In this document: positions 1 to 24,504 of the stretch, one piece after another
How the letters are laid out: the number at the start of each line of letters is the position of its first letter
Numbering within the stretch: the first letter of the stretch is position 1
NCBI RefSeq assembly: GCF_036324505.1
Contig: NC_086356.1
Coordinates: 15,423,244 to 15,487,243 of the forward strand
Direction of reading: 5' to 3'
Source: Eleginops maclovinus
Taxonomy: Eukaryota > Chordata > Actinopteri > Perciformes > Eleginopidae
DNA: 64,000 nt
The notes under the pieces: model-generated
Told to the model about the DNA's origin: nothing
What the model saw: the letters and a program-made list of their open reading frames with translations, nothing else
Database searches by the model: none
Translations under genes and position numbers: made by a program

Positions 1-1440
1 GTTGATTTAAATCAAATTGTATTTCTCTGTAAAAAAAATGAAAAAGTCACCTAATTGTGCAAATGTATATTTTCCAACGTATTTTTGTAATAATACTGAA
101 GCCTAATTTATGTTTATGGTTGCTGTTGTATACTGAGTTGATTTAATAAATATCATCAACAGGCAAAATGTACGATGTGTTTCCTCTCATTTCTGCTTTG
201 AAAGTATTAAACTATTTACATCATTTTAGGAGTTAAGTAGTAGAGTAGTAAACGACCGCAATACTTCCTAGCCAGTGACGGTCTCTTCATGCTGTCAATT
301 ATTCTCACAGCGACCTCATCTGTCTGTTATGTCTGTCATGCGCAATACAAACTGCAATCTCACCACTGTGGATGTAGCCGCTGTGCACGGACCAAAGTAG
401 AGCTGCGTCCAGTTAGAATATTGTAAAAGGGATAGATACCGGAATAACACATAATTACCTTCAAAATAAAAGCATAACTAAAGATGATCGGAAGGCAGAT
501 TTCTACAAAACCAATCACCAGTAAAATCAGTTTGACAGTACTCAGGAGATTTATATCTCCATGTTTGGAAAAAAGTCCCATATTTTATCACATTGTAGTA
601 TACATACATCTTCAGCAGGTCAGTGAATCAAAATGACTCTTCACATGGGTGTAATGCGCCATTGAGCTACTCTTTGAGTCTCACTTTAATGTTTTATTTA
701 ATGTACTTTATTTAGGAATATACATTGAGCTAAATGCAAAATCTGAACAAAAGTAATCCGGTGTTTCAGACTAGATTTCCGCAACAAGATTATGTGATAA
801 TGTGGGACCCATTGTTGGGCCTCCAAGAAACTAGTTTTATCAGTAGTTTTTCTTTTATTTGTTAAGACTACCTATGCGAAAATGAACATACTTTTTTGCT
901 TTCACTTTTAAAAAATATATATCTTGTAAATGTTTAACTATTTTGTATATGTTTAATACTTTATATATTTTCAGATTTTACTGTATTCTGTATTATTTTG
1001 CTTTTACAATATCTTGTACTTACGTTTCGCACTTCCTGGGAGTTTGATGTATATGCGACACATTTAATATCCCTAAATCTTATATATTGTATCAATAACC
1101 AAAATCTGTAGAGGTCGGAAAACAAGGACACCGCTAAACCACATATGGTATTTAAAGCCAATCTGAAATCTTAATCTGTAAGGTTTCTATATCAGTCAGG
1201 TAAGGATGTGTATCTAGAATGATCGAGTAGGTATATGGAATTACTCAAATAAAAGACCTCAAATTGGTTAGTATTACAGCACTTTAATTATACTTAATTA
1301 CTTAACACCACTAGTGAACATTTATTATTACCGGTAGTGAAAAATAAAACATTGCCATCTTTAATGAAATGTACAAAGATACATAAATTGTTGCTGCCAT
1401 GATTTTATTTTTGAAATGTCTAACCGGAAGTATTCGATTT
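1..1440. other. Upstream intergenic DNA, no gene recognised
   Basis: AT-rich sequence left of the rilpl1 promoter. A minus-strand open frame at 360-581 has a hydrophobic stretch, but I recognise no family and it has no convincing splice context. A second minus-strand frame at 961-1161 is equally unsupported. In human, TMED2 lies on this side of RILPL1 in the opposite orientation; no TMED2-like exon is visible here, so that neighbour, if present, lies outside the window. Confidence 0.5.
145..150 (+). terminator. Candidate poly(A) signal of an upstream + strand gene
   Basis: AATAAA followed within about 30 bases by a T/GT-rich stretch (gatgtgtttcc), the usual layout of a cleavage site. If real, the window opens in the last 150 bases of a 3' UTR. 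AATAAA is common by chance in DNA this AT-rich, so support is weak. Confidence 0.3.
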
Positions 1441-1731
1441 CAATATGGCGGACTTTACAGTAGCTAACAGTAGGGACACGGGCAGGACAGCGATGGGCCA
1501 CAGCCGATATTTATCACAAACAAATCAAACTAACACCCAGACTCAGTCGCTAGAGATGGATAAACGATAGTTGCCGTGCTTAAAGCTGCTTTACGGTGTA
1601 TCTGTTTGTAGGTTTTAAGTAAAAAGCGGTAGAGTTACGCTAACTTAGCTGAATTGTTCTTCCAGGGGGAGGAAGTTTGCTGCGGCGAAGGAAACAATAT
1701 AGGATACCGGGGAGGGCCGAGCTGTCCGGAC
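1438..1731 (+). promoter_or_regulatory. rilpl1 promoter / 5' UTR with YY1-TISU motif
   Basis: Base composition shifts from AT-rich to GC-richer at about 1440. CAATATGGCGGAC at 1441-1453 matches the AAnATGGCGGC motif bound by YY1, which in many TATA-less genes sits just downstream of the transcription start. The ATG inside it opens a 41-codon frame ending at the TAG at 1568-1570, before the main rilpl1 ATG at 1732. The transcription start itself cannot be read from the sequence. Confidence 0.5.
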
Positions 1732-12930
<11,199 letters not shown>

Positions 12931-15770
12931 GGACCCGGGACTGGACAATCCCAAAAACTCTTTACACTCTATGTCCATCACCCGAGGCCGGCTTTGAAGC
13001 ATAGATTGCACCAAAACCACGATCAGTGACCCGCACTGTGACTGAAAGTACCCTGAGCTTGAGGTGAGACACAAAGAAGATTCAACTTGAATTATGATAC
13101 AGCTTGGATATACATTTATTTAAACACCTGGAAATACTATATATACTGTGTCTCCATACTGTTATCTCAATGAGGGATGGCACATACCAACTTTTAGCAT
13201 TTTAGAAATAATGTCAGTGTTTTACAGAAGCAGATTTAAGTGATCCGTAGAGGGTAAACTCAAGTTGTAGGAAGCAGAGTGGAAAGTTGGTTCAAGATAT
13301 GTTGGTGGCTGAAACTTATGACACAGATGAAGGCGTGCTGCATATTTTCTGTCTAAAAATCATGAATTGAAATGTTGGAGTGTTTGTACAATGGCTCATA
13401 AAAACCATTGTAGGTGAAAACAAATAACAGGGCCGGGGGAGGGGGGGTAACTCAAAATTTCGGATATTCAAGACGTACATTTGTACAATACAACTCAGAC
13501 ATACTCTGAGATTGCAATGTCACATTTATTAGAAAATTAAGTCAAAATGTTATGGGGAAAAAAACTTGAATATTCTTTAAAATGATGATACATTTGCTAG
13601 ATAAAATATATGCAGCCCCCATGCAGTACATTTTCTTTTCTTTTTTTACCTACAATGACCCTAATACGCTTTGGTATACTTATTATTTATGAAACATGAG
13701 GGTTTTAGTGTTTATTACAATCCCCATAGAGTAAAGAAAACGCACATCACTGCAATTTTCTCGAAAGGAAAGCACTCCTTTTGTTTTCGATTAATTTATT
13801 TGAATTTTCTCTTCCTTGTTCACCAGAGCAGCTCATCAGATCACCAGCACTTTCAGCAGATTCAAACAAACTGCAGCTCTACAAGCTAAAGAGAGCGGGG
13901 CTTTGTGTGTCAAATGTTGCATAGAATCACAATATGAAGATGTGTACAGAAAATATATTTATAGAGAACACTAACAAGTGCTTTTTCTTTGTAAAAAGCT
14001 ATATTATTTAGAACATATACCATGCTACATGCAGTAAATGCAAGTATGGAAGCACATTTCTGCCAAGAAAAGAACGAACTACATAAAGGGTTTGTTGCGA
14101 TAAATTAAAATACTCATGTTGAGTCGAAACAATAAGATACTGAGACAAAATTTAGACTCTAAATACAGACATAAATCTTATTTTAATTTTAAACTATGAT
14201 GATTGTGAAAATAGTATTGTGAGTCTGTATCTCGTATATCAATATGTTTTGTTTAATCTTGTTAAATGTATTTTTTCTTCTTGTACAGCTGAAACTGGAC
14301 TTCCATAAGTAAATATACCCTTCTAACTCACAGTATTATGAACAGAACAGAAATGTCTACTCCCAAATTGTGCCAAGTGCCAAATCTGTCATCTGCATAC
14401 TATATTCAAACAGTTTTATAACACCAGTTTCCGATCACCAGCAAAAAGCAGGTTATAATATTTTGACATCCTCGTGGGTGATCAAACCACCAGATGCAGT
14501 AAAAATACAAAATAAAATACTGTGCAGATACCTCATGGCCTGTAAGCACTTCAGTGAAATCAGATTTTATAAATGCAGTCAGTATTAAACTCCACAAACA
14601 AGATTCCTGTGTGAGACCTTATTTTCTTCTTTAGAGCAAGCTTCAAGGATGAGCCAGATGATATTCTGTGTTTTACATATCGTCAACAAAAATAATCAAT
14701 CTGGTTTTAACATACATGTCTTATGTTGAAAAACTCTTTGTTACTGGCTCACTTTGGTTTGGTTTTAAGAATGTGTTGACAATAAGTAAAGTATAAAATA
14801 GTCATAACTATTAATTGAATTCTAATAATAAATAACCAGCCTTATCTTTAAAAATCATGTGTCTTCCCGTAAATGTGGCATGTATATGAGATTGTTATTA
14901 AAGCACAAAGGGATATACCGTTTATCCCCAAGGAAAATGTTTTGTTGGAAAGGAAAACTAAGCTAAAAACAATCCTAAAAATGTTCTTACGTTTTACCAC
15001 TAACCAAGGCAATATAAAACAACTACTTTTATAAAGCTACTTATATCATTTGTCAATTCTCCAAATATCTAACTTTTAGCACATTTTGTAGAAAATGCAC
15101 CTGTACATGTAGGTTTATTAAACAACTACTAGTAAGGGGTGTAAGCGCTGGATTGTGCTTGTATGCATCATTTGAACAAGGCCTTAAGTACAAACATGGT
15201 TTCAAATCTCATATGTTATAAAATCATATTGTTACATTATAAGTAACATTTAAATATTCCTCAGATTGTTTTCAGGAGACGTCCCAGAAAGTGGATAAAG
15301 CTGTGGTTTACATTTGCTTCTACAGTCTGCATTCATGCTTAACACTGACAGAAGTCCTCCCCCTGCGAGGAGAGAATATGCGCTGGAAATGTTTTATAGT
15401 AGTGGCACTACTTTATCTTTATTTATACTCACCCAGCGAGGTGGAATAAAGGAATGTTAAATGACAGGAACACTATGATGCGCTTCAAAGCAGCTTCATA
15501 CTCATGTAAAGAATATAATGATGAGACAGTATCACATTAGATCATATCTAAAACTCAAAGGGATTTGGATTATTTAGACTCATAAAAAGGGAAATCTGGT
15601 CTAAACACGTTGTGTTATTTAAGTCAGTGTTAACCACTATCTCTCACCTGTTTCCCTGATTAAAATGGATATTTAATATATTGTGACGATTTAATCAGTG
15701 CTTTATAAAAAGAGCTGGCTTATATTTAAAACTGTCTCCGATAAATAAAAAAACTTCTGTCATGTCTGTC
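12931..15770 (+). other. rilpl1: Probable rilpl1 3' UTR
   Basis: From the TAG at 12928-12930 the DNA is AT-rich without further exons. AATAAA at 15744-15749, followed by a T/GT-rich stretch (ctgtcatgtctgtctgtcg), is the best-formed poly(A) site. Earlier AATAAA copies (e.g. near 14827) could also be used, so the UTR may be shorter than 2.8 kb. Confidence 0.45.
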
Positions 15771-15794
15771 TGTCGTTCTTTCATTGTTCGCTAT

Positions 15795-16090
15795 CTGCAG
15801 TGGTGGATTGCAAAGTATATCTACTAAAGTACTCACTTATGTACAATTCTTCCATATTTAAATGCATGCAACAGAGTACTTCACTAAAAATATATATATA
15901 TTTATACTTTTATTTGTCTGACAATTTTGGTTATTTTTCAGATTACAATTTTTCATTCCTTTCCTGTCCAGTAAAACAACATTTAATCCCTACATTTGGT
16001 AATGTTGTATAACTGTGATGAACTAAAGGGTACATTGCTATTCCTTCATAAGCTATAAAAACGATTAATGTCCGTCTACCTTTCTATTAT
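15795..16090. repeat. CAGTGGTGG-family hAT-like repeat copy
   Basis: Begins cagtggtggattgcaaag and continues with the family body (tttgtctgacaattttgg, then ttttcagattacaattttt, then catttcctgtccag-like text). It lies just past the proposed rilpl1 poly(A) site, in the convergent rilpl1/kmt5a spacer. Confidence 0.55.
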
Positions 16091-19000
16091 ATCATAATTT
16101 TATCCAGCTGTTTGCATAAATGGAAACAAATAACTGCTGCTCGAGACAACAAATCTACAGTAGTAATTCTTTATTTTAACACAAAAACAAATCAGACGAC
16201 AACTCCTGTAGCTTGCATAATACATCTTTATTCATCGATGCCTAAACCCCAGCATTAAGATTTATTCAACGCTACAACAGCAAAGATCTACTCAATTCTA
16301 AAAATGGCCAACAGGTCAGTTTTGCTCCATCTGGTATTATTCCATAGATTCTACAATTAACCATACAATGTATTTTATTAATCCAAAATGTAACATGTTT
16401 AAGAAAAGGCTCACATGAAATCATTTCACACCTGTTATACACAATGCTACTGTAGTGTGGAGAAGGAAGGTCAAAATGTGTGTTTCCTGAAACTTACCTT
16501 TAATGACTGGTCTTTGTATTAACACTGAGGATGCTTTTATATTGTATGTAAAAGAACCCTTCAATTTCAATAATATACTGAACATTTTGGATACTTTAAG
16601 AAGTTTTTCATGATTTTTGAACACTTCTTTTGGATTATCTATACATCATAAACAGCCACAGAGATGTATCACGAAATAATGGACAACATTTGGTACAACA
16701 GCTTAACCTTTAGCATTGTTTTGCTAAAAATAAGCAAAATATTAAATTCAGAGATCATAAAGAAATGAACATTTTTGGATCTCTTTCCAGGAGTAAGATA
16801 AGAGGATAAGCAAGTAGGAATAATTCACAAAAAGTCCAACTATTCCTTTAAGACAGGGCCCCAAAATCTTAATACCAAACTCATAATTAAAAATAATGTA
16901 TTATTTTAGATACAAACCTATAATTTTAAAAAAGGACATTAAATAAATATAAATTCCATAATGCTAGAGAAAGTGATGATGCATGTTGCGTTACATGTAA
17001 GATATACATGTATATATTATCAGCAGTGTTATGATTTATAACTCTTATAACATTATTTAACTGTCTTATTTAACTGTTCATAGCAAAGTTCAAAATAACT
17101 GATGATGTGGCCATTTTACTGTGGTACATTCATTTGTAATTAGTTTGTTAATTTTATTTAACCTTTATTTAATACTGATTATACCAATTACCAAATAGCT
17201 AAAATTGTAATAATATTTAGATTTCCTAGATGAAAAAAAAAACTCATTAGGATAAATAGGAACATTTTGGGGTATATTTGACCTTCTGGCTACAATTCAA
17301 TGGAAACATAAATTAAATAAAATGTCAAATAAAAAAATGACCTGTTGGCAGTTGAGCTGTTAAATACTTTCACATGAAAGAATATGAACAATATTTTGTG
17401 AGCGGGAAGAACGGGAGTTTAGAAAACCTGAAAAGTCTACGATATACAGAAAGCAGTGTAACAGTTCACCAAAAACATGGGAGCAAAACATTAAATATAC
17501 CTGTCAAAAGCAAAACTTTGATGAAAAAAAGAATACATACTTATTTTTGCTTTGTTTTATATAATAAGAACAAATGTTATTACCACTATCATGTCCGTGT
17601 CGGTTAAATATGAATGTACAGCTCGGAGGCGGTTAGCTTAGTTTAGCTTAGCATAACGACTGGAAACGGGGGAAGCAGCTAACCAACATGCAGTGTTTTC
17701 AGCCTGAGCAGTTTTAATCACGATTAGGCTACTTTTTTTTTAACCGTTAGGTTTAAATTGATCTTTTAAGCCACTTTCAGACTTGTTTTGGTCCTTTTTA
17801 CCCCCGATAAAAAGCTTTGCTACAATAAAAAACGATTCCATCACATTAATTTGGTGTTAGACTTGAATTGACTGACATAACTGCTGATTGTAAATAAACT
17901 TGCCTTGCCTGACTCGAAAACACTAATTTAAACAGTTCAGTTTTTAAAGAGCTGAAAGCTTTTTCTGTTAAACGTACCATTTTTGTACATGGTTCTGAGT
18001 TGGCTCAATCAAAGGCTCCTGGAGGGTAGAGGCTTTGATGGGTTAAATTCCTTGTAACGATCAGTATGTTAGTGTAAAAACGTCAAATGTTCTGAAAAAT
18101 TTGAAAATGGGAACGAAAAATGATGCTACTTTAAAGAGGATTTGGGGTGTTAGCGGCTCCAATTAGCTTTGAGATCAAACATAGTAACATGATATCTTTG
18201 CAAAAAAGTCTAAACTTATCTTTGAAACCACCCTTTGTTTTGAAAATTGCCAATAAATATATTTATATGGTGCGATTGTATAGACAGTGATACATTTTAA
18301 AGTGAAATTAAAAGTAACACTAGTTAATAGTGTAAGCGAGTCGCGATTTTATGTAGAAATGTAAAATCTGAATTCCTGTGTTAGTCATTTATTCAATTTC
18401 ATTTATATTAGTAGATTTTTAGTTATGCAACGTTCATATACATTTGAATTGTAACCAAATATAGTGTAGGTATTTGATGGTGTTCAAATGTATTGCAAAT
18501 CTTAAATATTATAAAATACAATATAGGTTAAAAAATAATTCATTTGTATTCCCATGAGATCCTCAAAGCGTCCATGATCAACAACAGGTTATTTTACACT
18601 TCAAAAAAGTAAAATACTCCAGCGTCAAATCATGTTTTTTGTAATCAAGACCAAAATACCAACTGAACCATGAGTTTGGTAAACTTTTACACTTAACGGT
18701 AGATTGTGTGAGTTTGGATGGCTGAAATCAAATTCCATTTGAACACGAACATATTTTGCATCTCGTATTCTCGCTGATCCAAAACAGGGCTCTGGGGCCT
18801 TGTAAGTATTGCTAAGTATCTAACTACTAATTAAGAAAAACGCAGTATAAAATTGCAGAGCATTAACTACCACCTACATGCTGTAGAAGCATTGGTCTAT
18901 AGGTAATACAAAATGTACAAAACAAATGTGCTGCAAAACAACCAGAATGTTTCATATACACATAAATAAAAGTACAGATGTCCTCTGACAAGGCAGAAAG

Positions 19001-19170
19001 ACATTAATCGTAATGTGATAAGTACCCCGGAACACATAATCCCCCCGCCCACTTCCTTATTATTGAACAAAAAGGGTACACATTCTGTTTCTAAGGCATT
19101 TTGTACACTAGCTATTGAGAAACACAAGTGTTACTGTATGTTTCCCTTTCCGTTGTTTTGTTTTGGAGGA
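16091..19170. other. Convergent spacer, including the kmt5a 3' UTR
   Basis: AT-rich DNA between two genes that converge. 16785-16860 (minus: ttaaaggaatagttggact) and 17610-17705 (plus: ggttagcttagtttagctta) are fragments of the same teleost dispersed repeat. The part next to 19171 must hold the kmt5a 3' UTR on the minus strand; its poly(A) site is not clear (one minus-strand AATAAA lies at 18388-18393). No coding exon of rilpl2 or snrnp35, expected here by human order, was found. Confidence 0.55.
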
Positions 19171-21881
19171 TCAGTATTTGAGCCACGGGTGAGCTGCGAT
19201 GGAGGCTTTGCTGCGATCTCCATAGTCATAGAGCAGCTCCTCGCCCTCGTCGATGTCTCGAGAGGCAACGAGGATGAGGTGAGGGACCCCGTTGATTTCG
19301 TGGAGTTTGGTTTGGCAGTTTCCGATTTTACTGTGATTTATCAACCTACCCATTCGACCAGACTCTTTTGTAGCATCCACACTGTGGAAGGAAAAACACA
19401 ATCAGTTTTACACAGGAAGATATTCCAGACACCTGAACAGCTACTAATATTTTAATTCAATAAGGACATAACTTGTACTCTTCTGAGTTCTAATTATAAG
19501 TACATTTTCATCAACTTTAACCATGTTTTGACCTGCTAGAATAACTTTTTATTTATAGGGGAAAGATATATTTCCCAATTTTAATTGCTTCTCAACAGTC
19601 TGACCTGTATTTCTTTTCAAAGTAAATGGTCTGTTTATCATCAAGCATAAAGGTCTTTGGTTTTGACCTGCAATATATTTAAATGTTGTGGCAATTCATG
19701 AGTAGTGGTCATGCAATGATTAACCATACCAGTAGGTTTTGCAGAGATACTGGAAGTAGTACATGTAGCAGCCGGTGGCGGGGTTCAGGGCGTACTCGGC
19801 CTCTCTCTGTTTGGCATCTGTGATCTGCAGCAGGTCTCCGTGGTACTCAACCACATACTCGCCTTTCTGGAAACAACGCATGGCAAACACACCCCTCCCC
19901 TTTCCTTCAATATGCTGCACCTACAGAAAACAGAATGAGAGGTTAGCTATCATAAAACAAAGCATGTTAATACAATATAAAAGTAATATGTATACTTCAG
20001 AATGGGGACAGTAAAGTCCATTTGAAATGTGATGTAATATTTCACCACTTTTTCTTGTTTTTGATACACAACAGAATCTGCTGTGAAATAAACGGCATTA
20101 TTTCGTTTGCAATAATTTTCATCTCTTTGTCCTAATTTCAGATACTTTTCTCTTATTTAATCCAGATTTATTCATCCTATTCCATATTATTATTGTATAC
20201 GATTGTTGTGACATGTACATGACAACTGCTACTAGGGATATTTATAGTTTTTCACAAATAAAATGAACTTTTCCTGAAGATAGAAATTAGATTTGCCTTT
20301 TCCAAATAACATTATCTATAAGTCAAATGTAGGATGGCTGTGCCTGGTCATAGATGTGATTAATCATGAGATCACCTCAAAAGCTTAACTCTTTATCATA
20401 GGAGCAAGTTTCATTTACTCAATGTAATTAGGACTCCCTGTTAAGTGGCAGCAGAGTGTGAACATGTCGGTGTGCCATGTGTGAAACTGATTAATTGTTT
20501 TTATTTTAATCCAGGTGCTCAATTAGCCTGATTAAAGACATCTATTTGAAGAGGGAAAAAAACATATGTACCTCCATTCCTTCTTCTATTCCCTTTGTGA
20601 TGAGATCATCGATGAGCCTCTTTTCTTCACACTGGACCACAAAGCAACACAAAGAGAGCGTTAGTGACGAAGAGCAGATTGGATTTTCGCTCCCACACAC
20701 GACACTAAAACACATCAACAACATCAACACCAGAAATAAGAACTACGTGAATTTCACACAATCAAAAGAAAGATATAGGATGTGATAATTATGGAGATCC
20801 ATCCTGATTTATTTGTAATCACATAAACTGGTATTGCTTTTATAATTACTTTGATTGAAGCAAAAATACATATGTCAGTATCTCCAGAAGAAATATGATA
20901 CCTTTTATATAGAAACTGGATTTTAAATTCACAACAAATATATATTTATTATGTTTAATTATAACAGAAGAAATGTCGTCTTACCTGTAGCTCTGTTTTA
21001 CTTTTCCTTGAGCTTCGTCTTATTGGATAGTAATCGGTAACTTTACGATTTTGGGAGTTTTTTCCACTTGCACTGGAGAGGGAAAACAGAATTGACATCA
21101 GCTATAATAAACATGACCACACTATAACGTTGTCTAAATAGATTTCTTCTTTAGAAAAAGGCATCAATAATCGGGACGTGCATACATTCTTATCGTGGAT
21201 TTCCTTCCTTTGAGGCGGACTGTCCTCCTCTGGAGGCCGCGGAGGGCGCTGCTGTTGTTGTTGGCGTGGAGGGGAGCATGAGACAGGCTGTTACCCAGAG
21301 GCAGGGGGAGTTCAGAGGGGGAGCGAAGGCAGGTCTGAGCGCAGTGGAACTGCGGAGGCTGTTCATCTGACCAGCAGGGTGAACACTGGCTGTAGCTGCT
21401 TTCCATTTCAGGGAAATCAGTCTTTGAGTCTTTGGGTGTGGCGCTGATCGAGTTTGTTCTCCTGCCTGGAAGAACAGAAAGAATGAATGAATAGTCTCAG
21501 TGCATGCGTTTAAGAAGAGTATACTATGGAGGAGGAGCCCTGTTGAAAATTAGGACAGGATATGTCTTTGCTTTGACGAGGTGGAACTGTTACTGAAGAG
21601 AACAATGATAAATAGGGAGTCATTGAAAGGAAGATTTGGCGATATATTGGAGCAGTAAAGTGCCTTCACAACGTTAAGCATTTGTCTGTTTTCATTTTAA
21701 ATGTATTATAACAATGAACAGTATTTTGTTCCTGTACAGTATATCATTTTACATTATTTTTTAGCTAATCTTATTCTATTTTACCTGTATATAGTTTACC
21801 TTAACACATTTACTTACAACATTCGGCCAGTATTTTATTTCTATTCTGTTTCTTTTTTGCATTATTTTTTATTATTTATGT

Positions 21882-21916
<35 letters not shown>

Positions 21917-24072
21917 GTTGCAGTGTTGAAGGAGCCCGGGTCTTACGTTTTTCAATGCCATAACGACACTGTAGCTACTGTGCATATGAGAAAAAAAACC
22001 TTTGACTCAATACCAAGAGCATTATCCATCACTAGAGGAAGCTAGGGTAATAGGTAAAGAGTACAAACACAAAAAGGATTAAATCACAGAAGTTATGTAA
22101 GCGTAGCAATAATGTTTTGGCTTTATTTTTTACAGGAGACCAGCATAGGATCTAACACGTGTGTCTCCGTCTTTGCTTTTTCAAAAGTCAGCTCTTAAGG
22201 TTACAAATGATAGAAAAGAGTAGAATGGATGCTAGGTATAAGTGTAGTCAAAGTGTAGCCTCAGTCAAATTTGTGGTTTCTACTTCTTCTCACTGCCAAC
22301 TATTACATAATCTACCAAAAATAAACAGAGGCGTGTTTGCCCTCATGTGCCGTGTTAAAACTCTTCTCTACTGAGCTGCACGCCACAACAGAGACACTCA
22401 CCCTCTCCCAGCCTCCGAGCATCATTCTGCGGGAAGCAAACTGGAGAGCATCTTCCCTCCTGTGTCAGCTTGATCTCATTGTGGACTGCTGATATGGACT
22501 TGGTGCAGCTTAGGACTGTGACTGAACGGCTGTTGCAAACAATATCCTGTGAATGCAGAGAGAAATATATTGAGGGCATAGTTCCTGCCTTGTGTATTTT
22601 CACTGACACTGTCCAAAGTCAGTACAACTGTATGCTTCAATTTTGCAACAAATTCTAAATACAACAAAGCACAACATGGTGTCCACAGAAGATCACATAG
22701 TAAAGAAAGTGAAGACCGTACAAGCTCACAAACATATAAAAAAGAAAAGCATCGAAACGCATTACTTAAAAAAAGAGATAAATCCAGGCCAAACACAAAA
22801 GACACTCTAGATAAATCCTATCCTAAGAGCAGTAAAGACTAGAAACTTGAACCAAAATATATTCATTTTACTATCAATGCAAAGCATCAAATGATTACAT
22901 TTGAAAAGCTGGAAAAAAGTGGGGTTTTTTTCCCATTTGTACCATGACTGCAATATGACTAACACTTTTCAATCAAGATAGAAGAGTAATGGTATATAAA
23001 TACAAATTCTGTTGATGTTTAAATCATTTTTATCAGCTTTCAATCACTCATAAAAACTCAAATTCCTTTCAGGTCCATCCTGGTTTTAACTATTGAAAAT
23101 AATTTTACAAGGCCGGAAAGGCATTAAATTCAATTGTTTGACCTAAAGGTTACGCACAAGACATTTTGTAATCGGAAACTGTAATGTCCAGGCCAACTCT
23201 CTAAAAGGGAATCCTTCAAGGTGGTGAAAAGTCTTCAGATTTATTAATATTATAATAATGAGAACTATATGTTTTACAATACTTTTCAAATAACATTTTT
23301 GACTCATAAATAGTTTGTAAAATACATTTAACCTATAACCACTTTTATATTCAACATATAAAACAACTAAAACTTTGTATACATTTATAAGCATTGACTA
23401 CAAGTATTCCAAGGGACATACATGGGTGGGTCCCTGGTATATGCTCTTTTGTTAGGAATCCTTTGCTCAAAAACATAATAAACAGCAAGGCAGCATATTA
23501 TTTCGTAAGATCTTCATATGTCTTAAAAACGTATGATAGATCTACTTAAGTAAAGTACTAGTAACATAGAGCTGTACTATGTCCAACAGTGGTGTGGGTG
23601 GGGCCCTGAGGAGGGAAACATGCTGGCTCCACACCCACATTCACTCTGCCATCAGTCAGTCCCTTTAAATTAACAGGCCTCTTGGCCCATTATCTACCGG
23701 TCAAATCCACCCCAATAAAAATATTTAAAAAACACTTCAACATCTGCTTTTAAAACGATTAACTTATATGAAATATCGACAAATGTACGTTTCTTGGTGT
23801 CATCTTGTGTCCTGCATCATGTTTGTGCTCTCAGATAGCAGACACATGTAACGTAAAGCTAATGTTAGCAAAGCACTTCAACAAACAGCGACTGTAAGTA
23901 ACTCACAGTAAAAAATAAAGAGGAAACGGTTTATTTTTAATCTGGATTTTAATGCAAAAAAAATAAAACCGATCTCGAAAAAATAAGCGTAAAAAACAAC
24001 TTAATTGTCTTTCGTTTCCGACACTTTGGCAGGGCGGTTAGGACCTGAAACAAGCAAACTTACCCCGTTCAT
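19171..24072 (-). CDS. kmt5a: N-lysine methyltransferase KMT5A / SET8 (H4K20 monomethyltransferase), 7 coding exons
   Basis: Exons in transcript order on the minus strand: 24072-24064, 22546-22402, 21465-21186, 21072-20985, 20631-20572, 19920-19730, 19381-19171. Phases close exactly, giving 327 residues. The enzyme adds one methyl group to histone H4 Lys20 in the nucleus and is tied to the cell cycle. The C-terminal half is a full SET domain: GKGRGVFA, EYVVEYHGDL, YMYYFQYL, then GRLINHSKIGNCQTKL (NHS at residues 273-275) and EELLYDYGDRSK, ending HPWLKY (human HPWLKH). Residues 153-164 (NRKVTDYYPIRR) match the PCNA/CRL4-Cdt2 degron, so S-phase destruction is likely kept. The N-terminal 140 residues are poorly conserved. 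The first coding exon is only nine bases (Met-Asn-Gly); that start is inferred from the donor and phase. Which teleost paralogue (aa or ab) it is I cannot say. Confidence 0.93.
21015..21050 (-). promoter_or_regulatory. kmt5a: kmt5a segment encoding the PIP degron
   Basis: Encodes NRKVTDYYPIRR. The Thr-Asp pair, two aromatic residues and a basic residue at +4 are the hallmarks of PCNA-dependent CRL4-Cdt2 degrons, as in human SET8 (TDFYPVRR). It is a protein-level control signal, listed here because it explains regulation. Confidence 0.8.
21885..21912. repeat. (TA)n tract
   Basis: About 14 TA units in the kmt5a intron between the exons ending at 22402 and starting at 21465. Confidence 0.95.
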
Positions 24073-24345
24073 GTCCGACTTGTTTTTGTGGCTCTCTCCG
24101 CTCGGCTCTTTTTCGTTACGAGGAAAGAATATAAATGAACTTTTCCGCCGGGTCAGAGATTAACGTCGCCCTGCTCACACGGCAATGCCCTCCCTTCACT
24201 CCGACCCCCCTTCCACGGTGACTGTGAGCCCGTCTGTTGTTGTTTGAACTGCCAGCAGCTCAACCGATGCAGCCTCCACAGCTCCTCTCCGCCATCTTTC
24301 TCCATGAGAATGAAGGAGACGGAGAGCTGCAGCAATGTCGCCCCC
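24073..24345 (-). promoter_or_regulatory. kmt5a: kmt5a 5' UTR / promoter with YY1-TISU motif
   Basis: CpG-richer block upstream of the Met codon. On the minus strand AAAGATGGCGGAG (24300-24288) fits the YY1/TISU consensus. Its ATG opens an 11-codon upstream frame (24295-24260, ending TGA). The first exon must end at the donor G|GTAAGT (24064/24063). No TATA box is seen. Confidence 0.55.
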
Positions 24346-24504
24346 TGTATGCCGACAGTGGTACTTTAGATAAGATAAAAACATTTTAAGTGCTTTAGAT
24401 TTGTTTTCACATCACCACAGAGGCATGTACTTAAGGCATTGCATATGAATAAAAGAATAAAATGAAAAATATAATTGGATTTTTTATAATTGGAAGTACT
24501 GTGC

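Noticed and set aside
360..581. Minus-strand 73-codon hydrophobic frame
   Set aside because: It looks membrane-like, but matches no family I know, has no splice partners and does not fit TMED2, the expected neighbour.
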